Shown here in pieces: positions 22,268-30,253 of a stretch of 34,599 nt of DNA. The DNA lies in assembly GCF_004912155.1 (NCBI RefSeq), contig NZ_STGX01000015.1:123957-158555 (forward strand), written 5' to 3'. This DNA is from Glycomyces paridis (GTDB taxonomy: Bacteria; Actinomycetota; Actinomycetes; Mycobacteriales; Micromonosporaceae). The position numbers and the translations under genes were made by a program. The notes below the pieces were generated by a model that made no database searches, was not told where the DNA came from, and saw only the letters and a list, made by a program, of their open reading frames with translations. Each line of letters begins with the position of its first letter. Position 1 is the first letter of the stretch.

Positions 22268-24751
22268 GTGAGCCTCATCGACTACCTGCCCGACTCGAAC
22301 ACACCCGAACCCGACGACGTCTACACCGCGTTCGCCCAGTGGGCCGAGGACACCGGCATCGTCCTCTACGACCACCAGGAAGAGGCCCTCCTGGCCATCT
22401 GCACCGGCCAGAACACCATCATCGCCACCCCCACCGGGTCGGGCAAGTCACTCATCGCCGCCGCCGCGCACTTCAACGCGCTGGCCAACCAGCGCACCTC
22501 CTTCTACACCGCGCCAATCAAGGCCCTGGTGTCGGAGAAGTTCTTCGAGCTGTGCGAGCAGTTCGGGCACGAGAACGTCGGCATGCTCACCGGCGACGCC
22601 GCCGTCAACCCCGACGCCCCGCTCATCTGCTGCACCGCCGAGATCCTCGCCAACCTCGCCTTGCGCGAAGGCGCGGCCCTGGACTGCGACTCGGTGGTGG
22701 CCGACGAGTTCCACTTCTACGCCGAACCCGACCGCGGCTGGGCCTGGCAGGTCCCGCTGTTGGAACTCAACCGCGCCCAGTTCACGCTCATGTCCGCGAC
22801 CCTCGGCGACACCGCGTTCTTCCAGGCCGACCTGACCCGCCGCACCGGCCGCGAGACCGCGCTCATCGCCTCGGCCACCCGCCCGGTGCCGCTGCACTAC
22901 GAGTACCGCAAGACCCCGCTGCACGAGACGGTGGAGAACCTCGTCGCCAACAACCGGGCCCCGGCGTACATCGTGCACTTCACGCAGGCCGCCGCACTCG
23001 ACACGGCGCAGTCGCTGTCGAGCCTGAACCTGGTCGACAAGGACGCCAAGGCCGCGATCGGCGCCGCCCTCGGCGGCTTCCGGTTCACCACGAAGTTCGG
23101 GCAGACCCTCGCGCGCCTGGTCCGCTCCGGCATCGGCGTCCACCACGCGGGCATGCTCCCCAAGTACCGGCGCCTGGTCGAACGCCTCGCCCAGCAGGGC
23201 CTGCTGAAGATCATCTGCGGCACCGACACCCTCGGCGTGGGCATCAACGTCCCGATCCGCACCGTCCTGTTCACCGGCCTGGCCAAATACGACGGGCGCC
23301 GGACCCGCCGCCTGCGCTCACGCGAGTTCCACCAGATCGCCGGCCGCGCCGGCCGCGCCGGCTACGACACCGAGGGCTTCGTGGTGTGCCAGGCCCCCGA
23401 CCACGTCGTCGAGAACGAGAAGGCGATGGCCAAATTCGGCCTCGACCCGAAGAAACGCAAGAAGATGGCGAAGAAGAAACCGCCCGAAGGGTTCGTCGGC
23501 TGGTCCGACGAGACGTTCGCGGCCCTCGCCGAGGCACCGCCCGAACCGCTCCAGTCGCGAATGCGCATGAGCCACGCCATGCTCATCAACCTCCTCGCCC
23601 GCGGCGGCGACACCTTCACCCACGTGCGGACCCTCATCGAGGACTCCCACGCCGACCGGGCGACCCAGTTGAAGATGGCCCGCACCGCCCTGACGATCGC
23701 CCGGACGCTGCGCGACGCCGGCATCATCGACATCGCCCAGGGCCGCGTCACCCTCACCGTGGACCTGCCCGACCACTTCGCCCTCAACCAGCCGCTCGCA
23801 CCGTTCGCCCTCGCCGCACTCGAACTCCTCGACGCCGAAGCCGACACGTATCCGATGGACGTCGTCTCCATCGTCGAATCGACCCTGGAAGGGCCCGGGC
23901 AGATCCTCGCCGCGCAGCGCTCCAAGGCCAAAGGCGCCGCGATCGAGGCGATGAAAGCCGACGGCCTGGACTACTACGACCGCATGAACCAGCTCGACGA
24001 CACCGAAGTCGACTACCCCAAACCACTCGCCGAACTCCTCGAGGACGCCTTCGGCGCCTACCGCACCAGCCACCCCTGGGCCGCCGACTACAGCCTCGAA
24101 CCCAAATCGATCCTCCGCGAGATCTGGGAGGGCCGCATGAGCTTCGGCGAGTACATCGGCCTCTACGGCCTCCCCCGCGCCGAAGGCCTGCTCCTGCGCT
24201 ACCTCTCCAGCGCCTACAAGGCCCTCGTCCAGACCCTCCCCGAGGACACCGGCGGCGACGAACTCGACGACCTCACCGCCTGGCTCGGCGAGACCATCCG
24301 CCAGACCGACTCCTCCCTCATCAACGAATGGGAGCAGCTGACCAACCCCGGCGACGAGGAGGACATCGACACCGGCCGCCCCGCCAGGGCCTTCACCGAC
24401 AACGAACGCGCCTTCACCATCGCCGTCCGCAACGCCGCCTTCCGCCACGTCGAACTCGCCGCCGCCGACCGCGTCGAAGCCCTCGCCGCCCTGGAGACCG
24501 GCTGGCCCGCCGCCAAATGGGACGCGAGCCTCGAACGGTACTTCCAAGCCCACGACGACATCGGCACCGCCGGACCCGCCCGCGGCGCCGACCTGCTCGA
24601 CATTGCCAAAGAAGGACGCACCTGGACCGTCCGCCAGACCCTCGACGACCCCGCCGGCGACCGCGACTGGGCGATGGTCTTCACCGTCGACCTCGACGCC
24701 TCCGACGAGACCGGCACCGTCGTCATGGCCGTCCAGGACTTCACCGACTAG
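22268..24751 (+). CDS. Ski2-like DEAD/DEAH-box helicase with DUF3516 C-terminus
   Basis: This is 827 residues from GTG 22268 (TTG 22259 adds three). Motifs: Walker A ATPTGSGKS near residue 55-63, TAPIKALVSEKF (Ia), DEFHFY (II), LMSATLGDT (III), VHHAGMLPKYRRLVERL (IV/V area), GTDTLGVGINVPIRTVLFTGL and QIAGRAGRAG (VI). A lysine-rich stretch KKRKKMAKKKPP follows the motor, then a helical C-terminal half of DUF3516 type. Known relatives in mycobacteria are putative RNA/DNA helicases of unclear role. CACCAT lies 8 nt before the GTG, weakly supporting that start. Confidence 0.93.
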   Translation: MSLIDYLPDSNTPEPDDVYTAFAQWAEDTGIVLYDHQEEALLAICTGQNTIIATPTGSGKSLIAAAAHFNALANQRTSFYTAPIKALVSEKFFELCEQFGHENVGMLTGDAAVNPDAPLICCTAEILANLALREGAALDCDSVVADEFHFYAEPDRGWAWQVPLLELNRAQFTLMSATLGDTAFFQADLTRRTGRETALIASATRPVPLHYEYRKTPLHETVENLVANNRAPAYIVHFTQAAALDTAQSLSSLNLVDKDAKAAIGAALGGFRFTTKFGQTLARLVRSGIGVHHAGMLPKYRRLVERLAQQGLLKIICGTDTLGVGINVPIRTVLFTGLAKYDGRRTRRLRSREFHQIAGRAGRAGYDTEGFVVCQAPDHVVENEKAMAKFGLDPKKRKKMAKKKPPEGFVGWSDETFAALAEAPPEPLQSRMRMSHAMLINLLARGGDTFTHVRTLIEDSHADRATQLKMARTALTIARTLRDAGIIDIAQGRVTLTVDLPDHFALNQPLAPFALAALELLDAEADTYPMDVVSIVESTLEGPGQILAAQRSKAKGAAIEAMKADGLDYYDRMNQLDDTEVDYPKPLAELLEDAFGAYRTSHPWAADYSLEPKSILREIWEGRMSFGEYIGLYGLPRAEGLLLRYLSSAYKALVQTLPEDTGGDELDDLTAWLGETIRQTDSSLINEWEQLTNPGDEEDIDTGRPARAFTDNERAFTIAVRNAAFRHVELAAADRVEALAALETGWPAAKWDASLERYFQAHDDIGTAGPARGADLLDIAKEGRTWTVRQTLDDPAGDRDWAMVFTVDLDASDETGTVVMAVQDFTD

Positions 24752-24872
24752 AAGCGGTCCGGGCGGGACGGCTGTGGCGTTGGCCCCTCAACGACGGACC
24801 GGCCGCCGCCATGCTCGGCGGCCTCCTCGAATCGCCGTAGCGGCGAACGCGACCGGGTGGCATGATCACCCG
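24752..24872 (+). other. Intergenic gap with a perfect 8-bp hairpin
   Basis: GGCCGCCG (24801-24808) pairs with CGGCGGCC (24816-24823) around a 7-nt loop, without a U tract. It is a possible terminator of the helicase gene. One frame here reads like a protein tail but has no start codon; I see nothing else. Confidence 0.45.
24861..24866 (+). promoter_or_regulatory. -10-like hexamer CATGAT before the APH-like gene
   Basis: CATGAT ends 6 nt before GTG 24873 and differs from TANNNT only at the first base. Confidence 0.5.
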
Positions 24873-25901
24873 GTGCTCGACCACCCGCTCCACTCGCCCA
24901 TAGGCCCACCCCTCACCGTCGGCCGGCCCCTGGCCCACAACGCCGGGAATCAGGCGACCGGCGGGATCTGGCGTGTCGCCGGGCCCGGCGGCGAGGCCGT
25001 CCTCAAGCACCTGACGCCCGCTGGCGAGGGGTACGCGCACTGGCCCGCCTCGACCGACCTGCGCGACTGGAACTACTGGCGGCGCGAGCACCTCGCCTAC
25101 ACGACGGGGTTCGCCGCCGCCTACGGCCGCGAGGGCGGGATCGGGGCGCCGGAGATCCTGGCGGAGGGGGAGCGTGCGGACGGGTCGATCGAGCTGTGGC
25201 TCGAAGCGGTCGAGGGCGTCCACGGCCGGGACTGGTCGATCGGGGACCTCGCCGACTTCGCGCGGCGCCTGGGCGCCGTCCAGGCCCGGCCCGCGGCCGA
25301 ACAGCCGTGGCATTCGCGCCGGTTCCTGCGCCGCTACGCCGGGCGCCGGGACTATCCGGGCGTCGACTGGGACCACCCGGTCGCCGCCGCGCACTGGCCC
25401 GAGGACCTCAGGGCCGGCCTCGCCGACCTGTGGCACCGGCGCAGCGACCTGTTCGACCTCGCCGAAGCGCTCCCGCAAACGATCGGCCACCTCGACGTGT
25501 GGCCCATGAACCTCATCCGCACCGACACCGGGCCCGTCCTGCTCGACTGGTCCTTCACCGGCACCGGCGCGATCGGCGAGGACGTCGCCAACCTCATCGC
25601 CGACACGTTCTTCGACGGCCTCCAACCGGTCGAGCGCCTCGCCGAGACCGAGACCGCCCTCACCGACGCCTATATCGAAGGGCTCGGGCCCGCCGCCGAC
25701 GGGGAGGCCGTGCGCACGGCGATCGCCGCGACCGGCGCCGCCAAGTACGCTTGGCTCGCCCCCGCGATGCTCGCCAACCTCGCACAGGGCCGGTCGACCG
25801 GCAGCGCCCACTACGACCCCGGCAGCTCCGACGCCCTCGTCCTCGAACGGCGCCGACCGATCCTCGCGATGCTCACCCGCTGGGCCCGCACCGCACTCTG
25901 A
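24873..25901 (+). CDS. Aminoglycoside phosphotransferase-like (APH/choline kinase fold) protein
   Basis: This is 342 residues. A nucleotide-binding N-lobe includes GGEAVLKHL, where the Lys would contact ATP. WNYWRREHLAYTTG supplies the helix-C Glu. The catalytic loop is IGHLDVWPMNLIRTD (H-x-D...N) and the metal site LLDWSFTGTGAIGEDVANL. This is the APH/FrkB-like kinase layout. A small-molecule substrate is likely; antibiotic resistance is not demonstrated. GTG 24873 is supported by CATGAT 6 nt upstream. The arfB gene follows after 15 nt on the same strand. Confidence 0.85.
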   Translation: MLDHPLHSPIGPPLTVGRPLAHNAGNQATGGIWRVAGPGGEAVLKHLTPAGEGYAHWPASTDLRDWNYWRREHLAYTTGFAAAYGREGGIGAPEILAEGERADGSIELWLEAVEGVHGRDWSIGDLADFARRLGAVQARPAAEQPWHSRRFLRRYAGRRDYPGVDWDHPVAAAHWPEDLRAGLADLWHRRSDLFDLAEALPQTIGHLDVWPMNLIRTDTGPVLLDWSFTGTGAIGEDVANLIADTFFDGLQPVERLAETETALTDAYIEGLGPAADGEAVRTAIAATGAAKYAWLAPAMLANLAQGRSTGSAHYDPGSSDALVLERRRPILAMLTRWARTAL

Positions 25902-25916
25902 ACCGAAGGCCCGACC

Positions 25917-26333
25917 ATGCCCGTGACCGTCACCGACCGGTACACCGTCCCCGACGCCGAACTCCACTGGCGGTTCTCGCGCGCTTCGGGACCCGGCGGC
26001 CAGGGCGTCAACACCACCGACTCCCGCGTCGAACTCGTCTTCGACCTCGCCGCCACCAAGGCCTTCCCCGCCGCGCTGGTCGAACGCGCCCTCGAACGCC
26101 TCGGCGACCGCGCCGCGGGCGGCACCGTCGTCGTGGTCGCCTCCGAGTTCCGCTCCCAGCTGCGCAACCGCGAAGCCGCGCTCGAACGCCTCGGTGAGCT
26201 CCTGCGCCGCGCCATCGCCGCCCCGCCGCCCTCCCGCAGGGCCACCAAGCCCTCCAAGGGCGCCAAGCGGCGGCGCATGGAGGACAAGCGCCGCCGCTCC
26301 GAGGTCAAGAAGGGCCGCAAGGCCACCGGCGAC
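25917..26333 (+). CDS. arfB: ArfB-type peptidyl-tRNA hydrolase (ribosome rescue) lacking an in-frame stop
   Basis: ATG 25917 opens a release-factor-like protein with LHWRFSRASGPGGQGVNTTDSR; the GGQ (residues 27-29) is catalytic. It ends in a basic tail (RRATKPSKGAKRRRMEDKRR, then KKGRKATGD) that normally threads the mRNA channel of stalled ribosomes. That is the full family length, 139 residues. No stop follows: codon 140 is TTA, the complement of the GH43 stop codon, and the frame stays open to 28559. I give the family-supported region only. The missing stop is notable because ArfB rescues ribosomes from non-stop mRNAs. Confidence 0.85.
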
Positions 26334-27308
26334 TTACGACTCCGGCAGCGGCCGACCGAAATCGGGCGTGCCGTCGGGCCGCCAGCCGAACGGCTGGACC
26401 CGGCAGTGCCGATCGGGGTTGTCGAGCGGGTCGCCCTCGATCTCGGCGTAGGCGCGCGCATGGAACACCAGGAGGTCGCGGCCCTCCTCGTCGACGGTGA
26501 ACGCGTTGTGGCCCGGCCCGAAGATCCTGTGCTCGGCGTCGGTGGCGAACACCGGGACCGGGCTCTTGGACCAGGAGGCCGCATCCAGCAGGTCCGCTTC
26601 GGCGTCGGCGCTGAGCAGCCCCACGCAGTACTCCGCGCCCGTGCCCGCCGCCGAATAGGTCACGAAGACCCGGCCGCCGCGAACGATCGCGTACGGGCCC
26701 TCGTTCACCGCGAACCGCACCGTCTCCCACGGCAGTTCGGGGCGACTGATCTCCACCGGGTCCCCCGCGAGCGTCCACGGGTCGGCGAGTTCGGCCAGGT
26801 ACAGGCTCGTATTCGTGCCCGGCAGCGCCGGGTTGTGCTGCGCCCAGCACAGGTAGCGGCGCCCGCGGTGCGCGAACGTGGTCGCGTCCAGGGAGAACGA
26901 GTCGATCGGGGTGCGGATCTGGCCCTTCTCCACCCACTCGCCCTCGCGGGGGTCGGCGCTGCGGTTCTCCAGGACGTACATGCGGATGCGCCACACGTCG
27001 GCCGTCGCCGACTCGGCCTCGCCCGCCGCGAAGTACACGTACCAGGCCCCGTCGATCCAGTGCAGCTCCGGCGCCCAGATGTGCGAACCCATCGCGCCCT
27101 CCGCGTGGCGCCGCCAGATCGTCGTCTCCTCCGCGTCGCGCAGGCCCGCGAGCGAATCGGCCGAACGGATCACGATCCGGTCGTACGCGGGCACCGTGGC
27201 CGTGAAGTGGTACCGGCCGTCGGTGTGGCGCAGGATCTGCGGATCGGCCCGTTCGAGGATGAACGGGTTCGCGAACGCCTTGTTATCGTTCACAATCGGT
27301 GGGGTCAT
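26334..27308 (-). CDS. Glycoside hydrolase family 43 protein
   Basis: This is 324 residues, a five-bladed propeller glycosidase. The three acidic residues are in place: Asp22 in RADPQI, Asp in DSFSLDATTF and Glu in AVNEGPYAI. WAPELHWIDGAWYVYF and IFGPGHNAFT are typical of GH43 alpha-arabinofuranosidases and beta-xylosidases. There is no signal peptide, so it probably trims imported oligosaccharides in the cytoplasm. GAGAGG 5 nt before ATG 27308 decides the start; GTG 27311 precedes it directly. No sugar transporter is adjacent. Its stop faces the open arfB frame. Confidence 0.93.
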   Translation of the reverse strand: MTPPIVNDNKAFANPFILERADPQILRHTDGRYHFTATVPAYDRIVIRSADSLAGLRDAEETTIWRRHAEGAMGSHIWAPELHWIDGAWYVYFAAGEAESATADVWRIRMYVLENRSADPREGEWVEKGQIRTPIDSFSLDATTFAHRGRRYLCWAQHNPALPGTNTSLYLAELADPWTLAGDPVEISRPELPWETVRFAVNEGPYAIVRGGRVFVTYSAAGTGAEYCVGLLSADAEADLLDAASWSKSPVPVFATDAEHRIFGPGHNAFTVDEEGRDLLVFHARAYAEIEGDPLDNPDRHCRVQPFGWRPDGTPDFGRPLPES

Positions 27309-27341
27309 CACTGCCTCTCAAAACTCGCTGACCCCCGAACT

Positions 27342-27953
27342 CTACAACTCCACCCGCGACCGACCCGCCGGCTCGACCACCGCCGCACCCGCCGTCTGCC
27401 CCGCCAACCACCCCACCAGCAACTCCGCGTCCGCACACGCCAGATCGAACACCACCTCCGACCCGAACGACACCCCCCACAACCGCACGTCCTCACGCAA
27501 CCGCAGCAGCCCCTCCAGGCTTCCCGCCGACCCGTAGTCCACCCGCACCGACAACCGCGTCCACCACGCCAACTCCACCGCACCCGCCGCGTCCAACGCC
27601 GCCGACACCGCACCCCCGTACGCCCGCACCAGACCCCCCGCACCGAGCTTCACCCCGCCGAAATACCGCGTCACCACCGCCAGCACCTCGGTGAAACCAC
27701 GCCCCCGCAGCACCTCCAACATCGGCACACCCGCCGTACCAGCAGGCTCACCGTCATCACTCGAACGCGCCACCCGACCCTCGTCCAGCACATACGCCGT
27801 GCAGTTGTGCGTCGCGTCCCACCGCGCCTTCCGATGCGCACCGATCCGCCCGCGCGCGTCGGCATCCGACTCCACCCGATACAGCGTGCACACGAACCTC
27901 GACCGGTTGACCACGGTCTCGGTCTCCGACACGACGACAGCGATCGTCCGCAC
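27342..27953 (-). CDS. yigZ: YigZ/IMPACT-family protein
   Basis: This is 203 residues. The IMPACT N-domain is plain: RSRFVCTLYRVES, ATHNCTAYVL, RSSDDGEPAGTAGVPMLEVL and VVTRYFGGVKLGAGGLVRAYGGAV. A ferredoxin-like C-domain (about 130-203) follows, as in E. coli YigZ and yeast Yih1/IMPACT. The family is linked to translation control, with no settled enzymatic activity. It lies 19 nt after the response regulator and 33 nt before GH43 on the same strand, so co-transcription is plausible. Confidence 0.94.
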   Translation of the reverse strand: MRTIAVVVSETETVVNRSRFVCTLYRVESDADARGRIGAHRKARWDATHNCTAYVLDEGRVARSSDDGEPAGTAGVPMLEVLRGRGFTEVLAVVTRYFGGVKLGAGGLVRAYGGAVSAALDAAGAVELAWWTRLSVRVDYGSAGSLEGLLRLREDVRLWGVSFGSEVVFDLACADAELLVGWLAGQTAGAAVVEPAGRSRVEL

Positions 27954-27972
27954 CGCGCTCAGCCCACAACCC

Positions 27973-28620
27973 TCAACCCACGACCCCGTGCTCCCACGCC
28001 CACGCCGCGATCTCCACCCGATTGCGCGCCGGCAACTTCGCCCGCACCGCCTCCAAATGCGTCTTCACCGTCGACACCGACACGAACAACGCCGAAGCGA
28101 TCTCCGCATTCGTCCGCCCCCGCGCCACCAACTCCACCACGTCCAACTCCCGCTCCGTCAACACCCGCACCGCCCGCGGATCCTCCACCACCGGCTCGGT
28201 CAAACGCTCCAACAACCGCACCGTCACCGACGGCGACACCAACGACTCACCACTCGCCGCCGCCCGCACCGCCTCCACCAACAACGTCGGCCCCGAATCC
28301 TTCAACAAGAACCCCGTCGCACCCGAACGCAACGCCCCGTACACGTACTCATCCGTGTCGAACGTCGTCACCACCACGATCCGCGGACCCGTCCCGTTCG
28401 CCCCCGCCAACAACGTCCGCGTCGCCTCAAGACCGTCCAACCGCGGCATTCGAATATCGAACAGACACACGTCCGGCTTCAACCGCCGCGCCTCCGCGAC
28501 CGCCACCACACCGTCAGGAGCGTCCGCCACCACCTCCATGTCCGGCTGCGCATCGATGATCGCCCGAAAACCGGCGCGCACCATCTCCTGATCGTCTGCA
28601 ATGAGCACTCGGATAGCCAC
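27973..28620 (-). CDS. NarL/LuxR-family response regulator (no adjacent kinase)
   Basis: This is 215 residues from GTG 28620. The receiver has the acidic pair in IADDQEMVRAGF, the phosphorylation Asp in CLFDIRMPRLDG (about residue 54), Thr in VVTTFDTDEYVY and Lys in FLLKDSGP. The C-terminal LuxR helix-turn-helix is LTERELDVVELVARGRTNAEIA plus VSVSTVKTHLEAVRAKL. All residues needed for phosphotransfer are present, yet no histidine kinase lies nearby. TAGGCT 6 nt before the GTG predicts a leaderless transcript. The partner kinase is probably elsewhere on the chromosome. Confidence 0.95.
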   Translation of the reverse strand: MAIRVLIADDQEMVRAGFRAIIDAQPDMEVVADAPDGVVAVAEARRLKPDVCLFDIRMPRLDGLEATRTLLAGANGTGPRIVVVTTFDTDEYVYGALRSGATGFLLKDSGPTLLVEAVRAAASGESLVSPSVTVRLLERLTEPVVEDPRAVRVLTERELDVVELVARGRTNAEIASALFVSVSTVKTHLEAVRAKLPARNRVEIAAWAWEHGVVG

Positions 28621-28626
28621 GCCCAG

Positions 28627-28632
28627 AGCCTA
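28627..28632 (-). promoter_or_regulatory. -10 hexamer TAGGCT, leaderless start of response regulator
   Basis: On the minus strand TAGGCT ends 6 nt before GTG 28620, inside the 26-nt gap after the membrane-protein gene. Confidence 0.6.
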
Positions 28633-28646
28633 ACCGCCCCAAACGG

Positions 28647-29015
28647 CTACGCCGACGCCCCCGCCAGCTCCCGCGACTCCACCGACACCGACTCCACACC
28701 CGCCACCGCACCCCGCGACTCCACCACCGCCGACACCGCGGCCTCACGCTCCAACACCGACCGACGCACCGCCGCGCGCTGACGCACGACGAGGGTCACC
28801 GCCACCATCACCAGCCAGGTCCCCTCCAGGAGGATCAGGCCCCAGTCCCGGCCGAGGATCGCCGAGGTCAGCAGGATCGAGCACGCCGTGATCACCAGGC
28901 ACAGCGACGCCGGACGCGTCGCCTGGAGCCGATGCGTCTGCACCAGCAGGTAATTGGTGATGTACAGGACCGCCCCGCCGATCTGGAGCAGAATGCGTAC
29001 GTCGAAGTCGTGCAT
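28647..29015 (-). CDS. Small membrane protein with CBU_0592-like domain
   Basis: This is 122 residues from ATG 29015. Three hydrophobic helices (ILLQIGGAVLYITNYLLVQT, LCLVITACSILLTSAILG, LILLEGTWLVMVAVTLVV) resemble the small CBU_0592-type domain, in which a TNYLL motif and a central Trp-containing helix recur. The remaining 40 residues are a charged cytoplasmic tail ending in Ser, Glu and Val-rich repeats. A -35/-10 pair with a dyad between lies in the upstream gap. It precedes the response regulator and could be a membrane partner of it, which is inference. Confidence 0.7.
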   Translation of the reverse strand: MHDFDVRILLQIGGAVLYITNYLLVQTHRLQATRPASLCLVITACSILLTSAILGRDWGLILLEGTWLVMVAVTLVVRQRAAVRRSVLEREAAVSAVVESRGAVAGVESVSVESRELAGASA

Positions 29016-29125
29016 GGGAGTTCCTCGGAGAATGGGCGTGCGGAGGCCCCGCGCCCTGGTGAGAGCGACGTGCGGACCTGGGAGAGCGCTGCGCCGAAAC
29101 GGCCGAAGATTCACGCTCAGGATCG

Positions 29126-29154
29126 AGGTTAAGGACCCATTGGTCCGGCTACAA
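29126..29154 (-). promoter_or_regulatory. Promoter of the small membrane protein with dyad in the spacer
   Basis: On the minus strand TTGTAG (29149-29154) and TAACCT (29126-29131) are 17 bp apart. GGACC-CATT-GGTCC (29133-29146, written on the plus strand) fills the spacer and could be an operator. The leader to ATG 29015 would be about 105 nt. Confidence 0.6.
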
Positions 29155-29158
29155 CACC

Positions 29159-29188
29159 TTGATGACGCGAGTTTGCGAAACTCATCGT
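29159..29188 (+). promoter_or_regulatory. Promoter of the LysR gene with dyad in the spacer
   Basis: TTGATG (29159-29164) and CATCGT (29183-29188) are 18 bp apart. GAGTTT-GCG-AAACTC (29169-29183) is a perfect inverted repeat in the spacer. LysR regulators usually repress their own gene from such a site. Confidence 0.55.
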
Positions 29189-29220
29189 GAAGCGGCGACT
29201 AAAGCGAACGGAGGCCCGCG

Positions 29221-30159
29221 GTGATCGACCTCAGACGCCTCCACGTGCTCCGCGCCGTCGCCCACCACGGCACCGTCTCCGGCGCCGCCAAGGCCCTCCA
29301 CATGTCCACCTCCGCGGCCTCCCAGCAGATCCGCCTCCTCTCCAAAGACCTCGGCGTGCCCCTCCTCGAACCCGTCGGGCGCGGCGTGCGCCTCTCGGCC
29401 GCCGCGCACATCCTCATCGCCCACATCGACGCCATCGAAGCCATGTGGCGCCTCGCCGAGGCCGAGATCCAGGCGACCGAGGGCGAACCCTCCGGCCTCC
29501 TGCGCCTGTGCGGCTTCCCCACCGCCATCGCCACGCTCCTCGCGCCCCTGGTCGACACCGCCCGCGACCGCCACCCCGCCCTCGAACTGCGCCTGCGCGA
29601 ATCCGAGGCCTCCGAGAGCTTCGACCTCCTCTTCGCCGGGGACGCCGACCTCGCCCTGGTCGAGGCCACCCCCGACAACCCGCCGCCCGAGGACATCCGC
29701 TTCGACGCCCGCACCGTCTTCAACGACCCCTTCGACCTCGTCGTGCCCGGCGACCACCGCTGCGCCGACGCCGCGGACGTCGACCTGCGCGACCTCGCCC
29801 GCGACCCGTGGGTCCTCGGCGTCCCCGGCTCCATGCACCGCCGCCACGTCCTCACCGCCTGCTCGAACGCGGGCTTCCGCCCCACCGTCACCGGCGAGGC
29901 CCGCGAGTGGCTCGTCATCGCCGTCATGGCCGCCCACCGGATGGGCGTCGCCCTCATCCCCCGCCTGGTCGACCTCCCCCACCACCTCGACCTCGTCCGC
30001 GTGCCCGTCTCCGGGCCCTTCACGCCCTTCCGGCACTTCCAGGCCGTCACCCTCCGCGGCGGCGCCCGCAGGCCCGCCGTCGCCGCCGTCATGGAACTCC
30101 TGGACGAGCGCATCCGCGCCGCCGAAGGCATCGGCCCGCCGCCTCGAACACGACCGTGA
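29221..30159 (+). CDS. LysR-family transcriptional regulator
   Basis: This is 312 residues from GTG 29221 with GGAGG upstream. The N-terminal helix-turn-helix is RLHVLRAVAHHGTVSGAAKALHMSTSAASQQIRLL, followed by the linker helix. The periplasmic-binding-like effector domain runs from about residue 92 (LLRLCGFPTAIATLLAPLV) to near the C-terminus. It is divergent from the small membrane protein and lies upstream of a MurA paralogue, which has its own promoter. Its targets could be itself and either neighbour. The ligand is unknown. Confidence 0.94.
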   Translation: MIDLRRLHVLRAVAHHGTVSGAAKALHMSTSAASQQIRLLSKDLGVPLLEPVGRGVRLSAAAHILIAHIDAIEAMWRLAEAEIQATEGEPSGLLRLCGFPTAIATLLAPLVDTARDRHPALELRLRESEASESFDLLFAGDADLALVEATPDNPPPEDIRFDARTVFNDPFDLVVPGDHRCADAADVDLRDLARDPWVLGVPGSMHRRHVLTACSNAGFRPTVTGEAREWLVIAVMAAHRMGVALIPRLVDLPHHLDLVRVPVSGPFTPFRHFQAVTLRGGARRPAVAAVMELLDERIRAAEGIGPPPRTRP

Positions 30160-30241
30160 AGCCGCCCAAGGCCTCAGAACCCCCGGCCTGAGCTGCGCGG
30201 ACCGTTGAACGCGATTGCCCCAACTGGACACTGAAACCCGT

Positions 30242-30247
30242 TACGCT
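30242..30247 (+). promoter_or_regulatory. -10 hexamer TACGCT, leaderless start of murA paralogue
   Basis: TACGCT ends 6 nt before ATG 30254, with no Shine-Dalgarno sequence between. Confidence 0.6.
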
Positions 30248-30253
30248 GACCGC

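Noticed and set aside
17721..24840. Very long open frames antisense or out of phase to the ExoIII, membrane-protein and helicase genes.
   Set aside because: They have low-complexity Arg/Pro/Gly-rich translations and lie in phases where stops would need rare TTA, CTA or TCA codons in the real gene. They are composition shadows.
24774..24840. A frame reading LWRWPLNDGPAAAMLGGLLESP before a TAG, between the helicase and APH-like genes.
   Set aside because: It looks like a protein tail, but there is no start codon, no family I recognise, and it overlaps a hairpin. It may be a remnant, but it is too short to claim.
24873..25901. Calling the APH-like gene an aminoglycoside-resistance gene.
   Set aside because: The kinase fold is shared by many small-molecule kinases. 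Nothing in the sequence or context points to an antibiotic.
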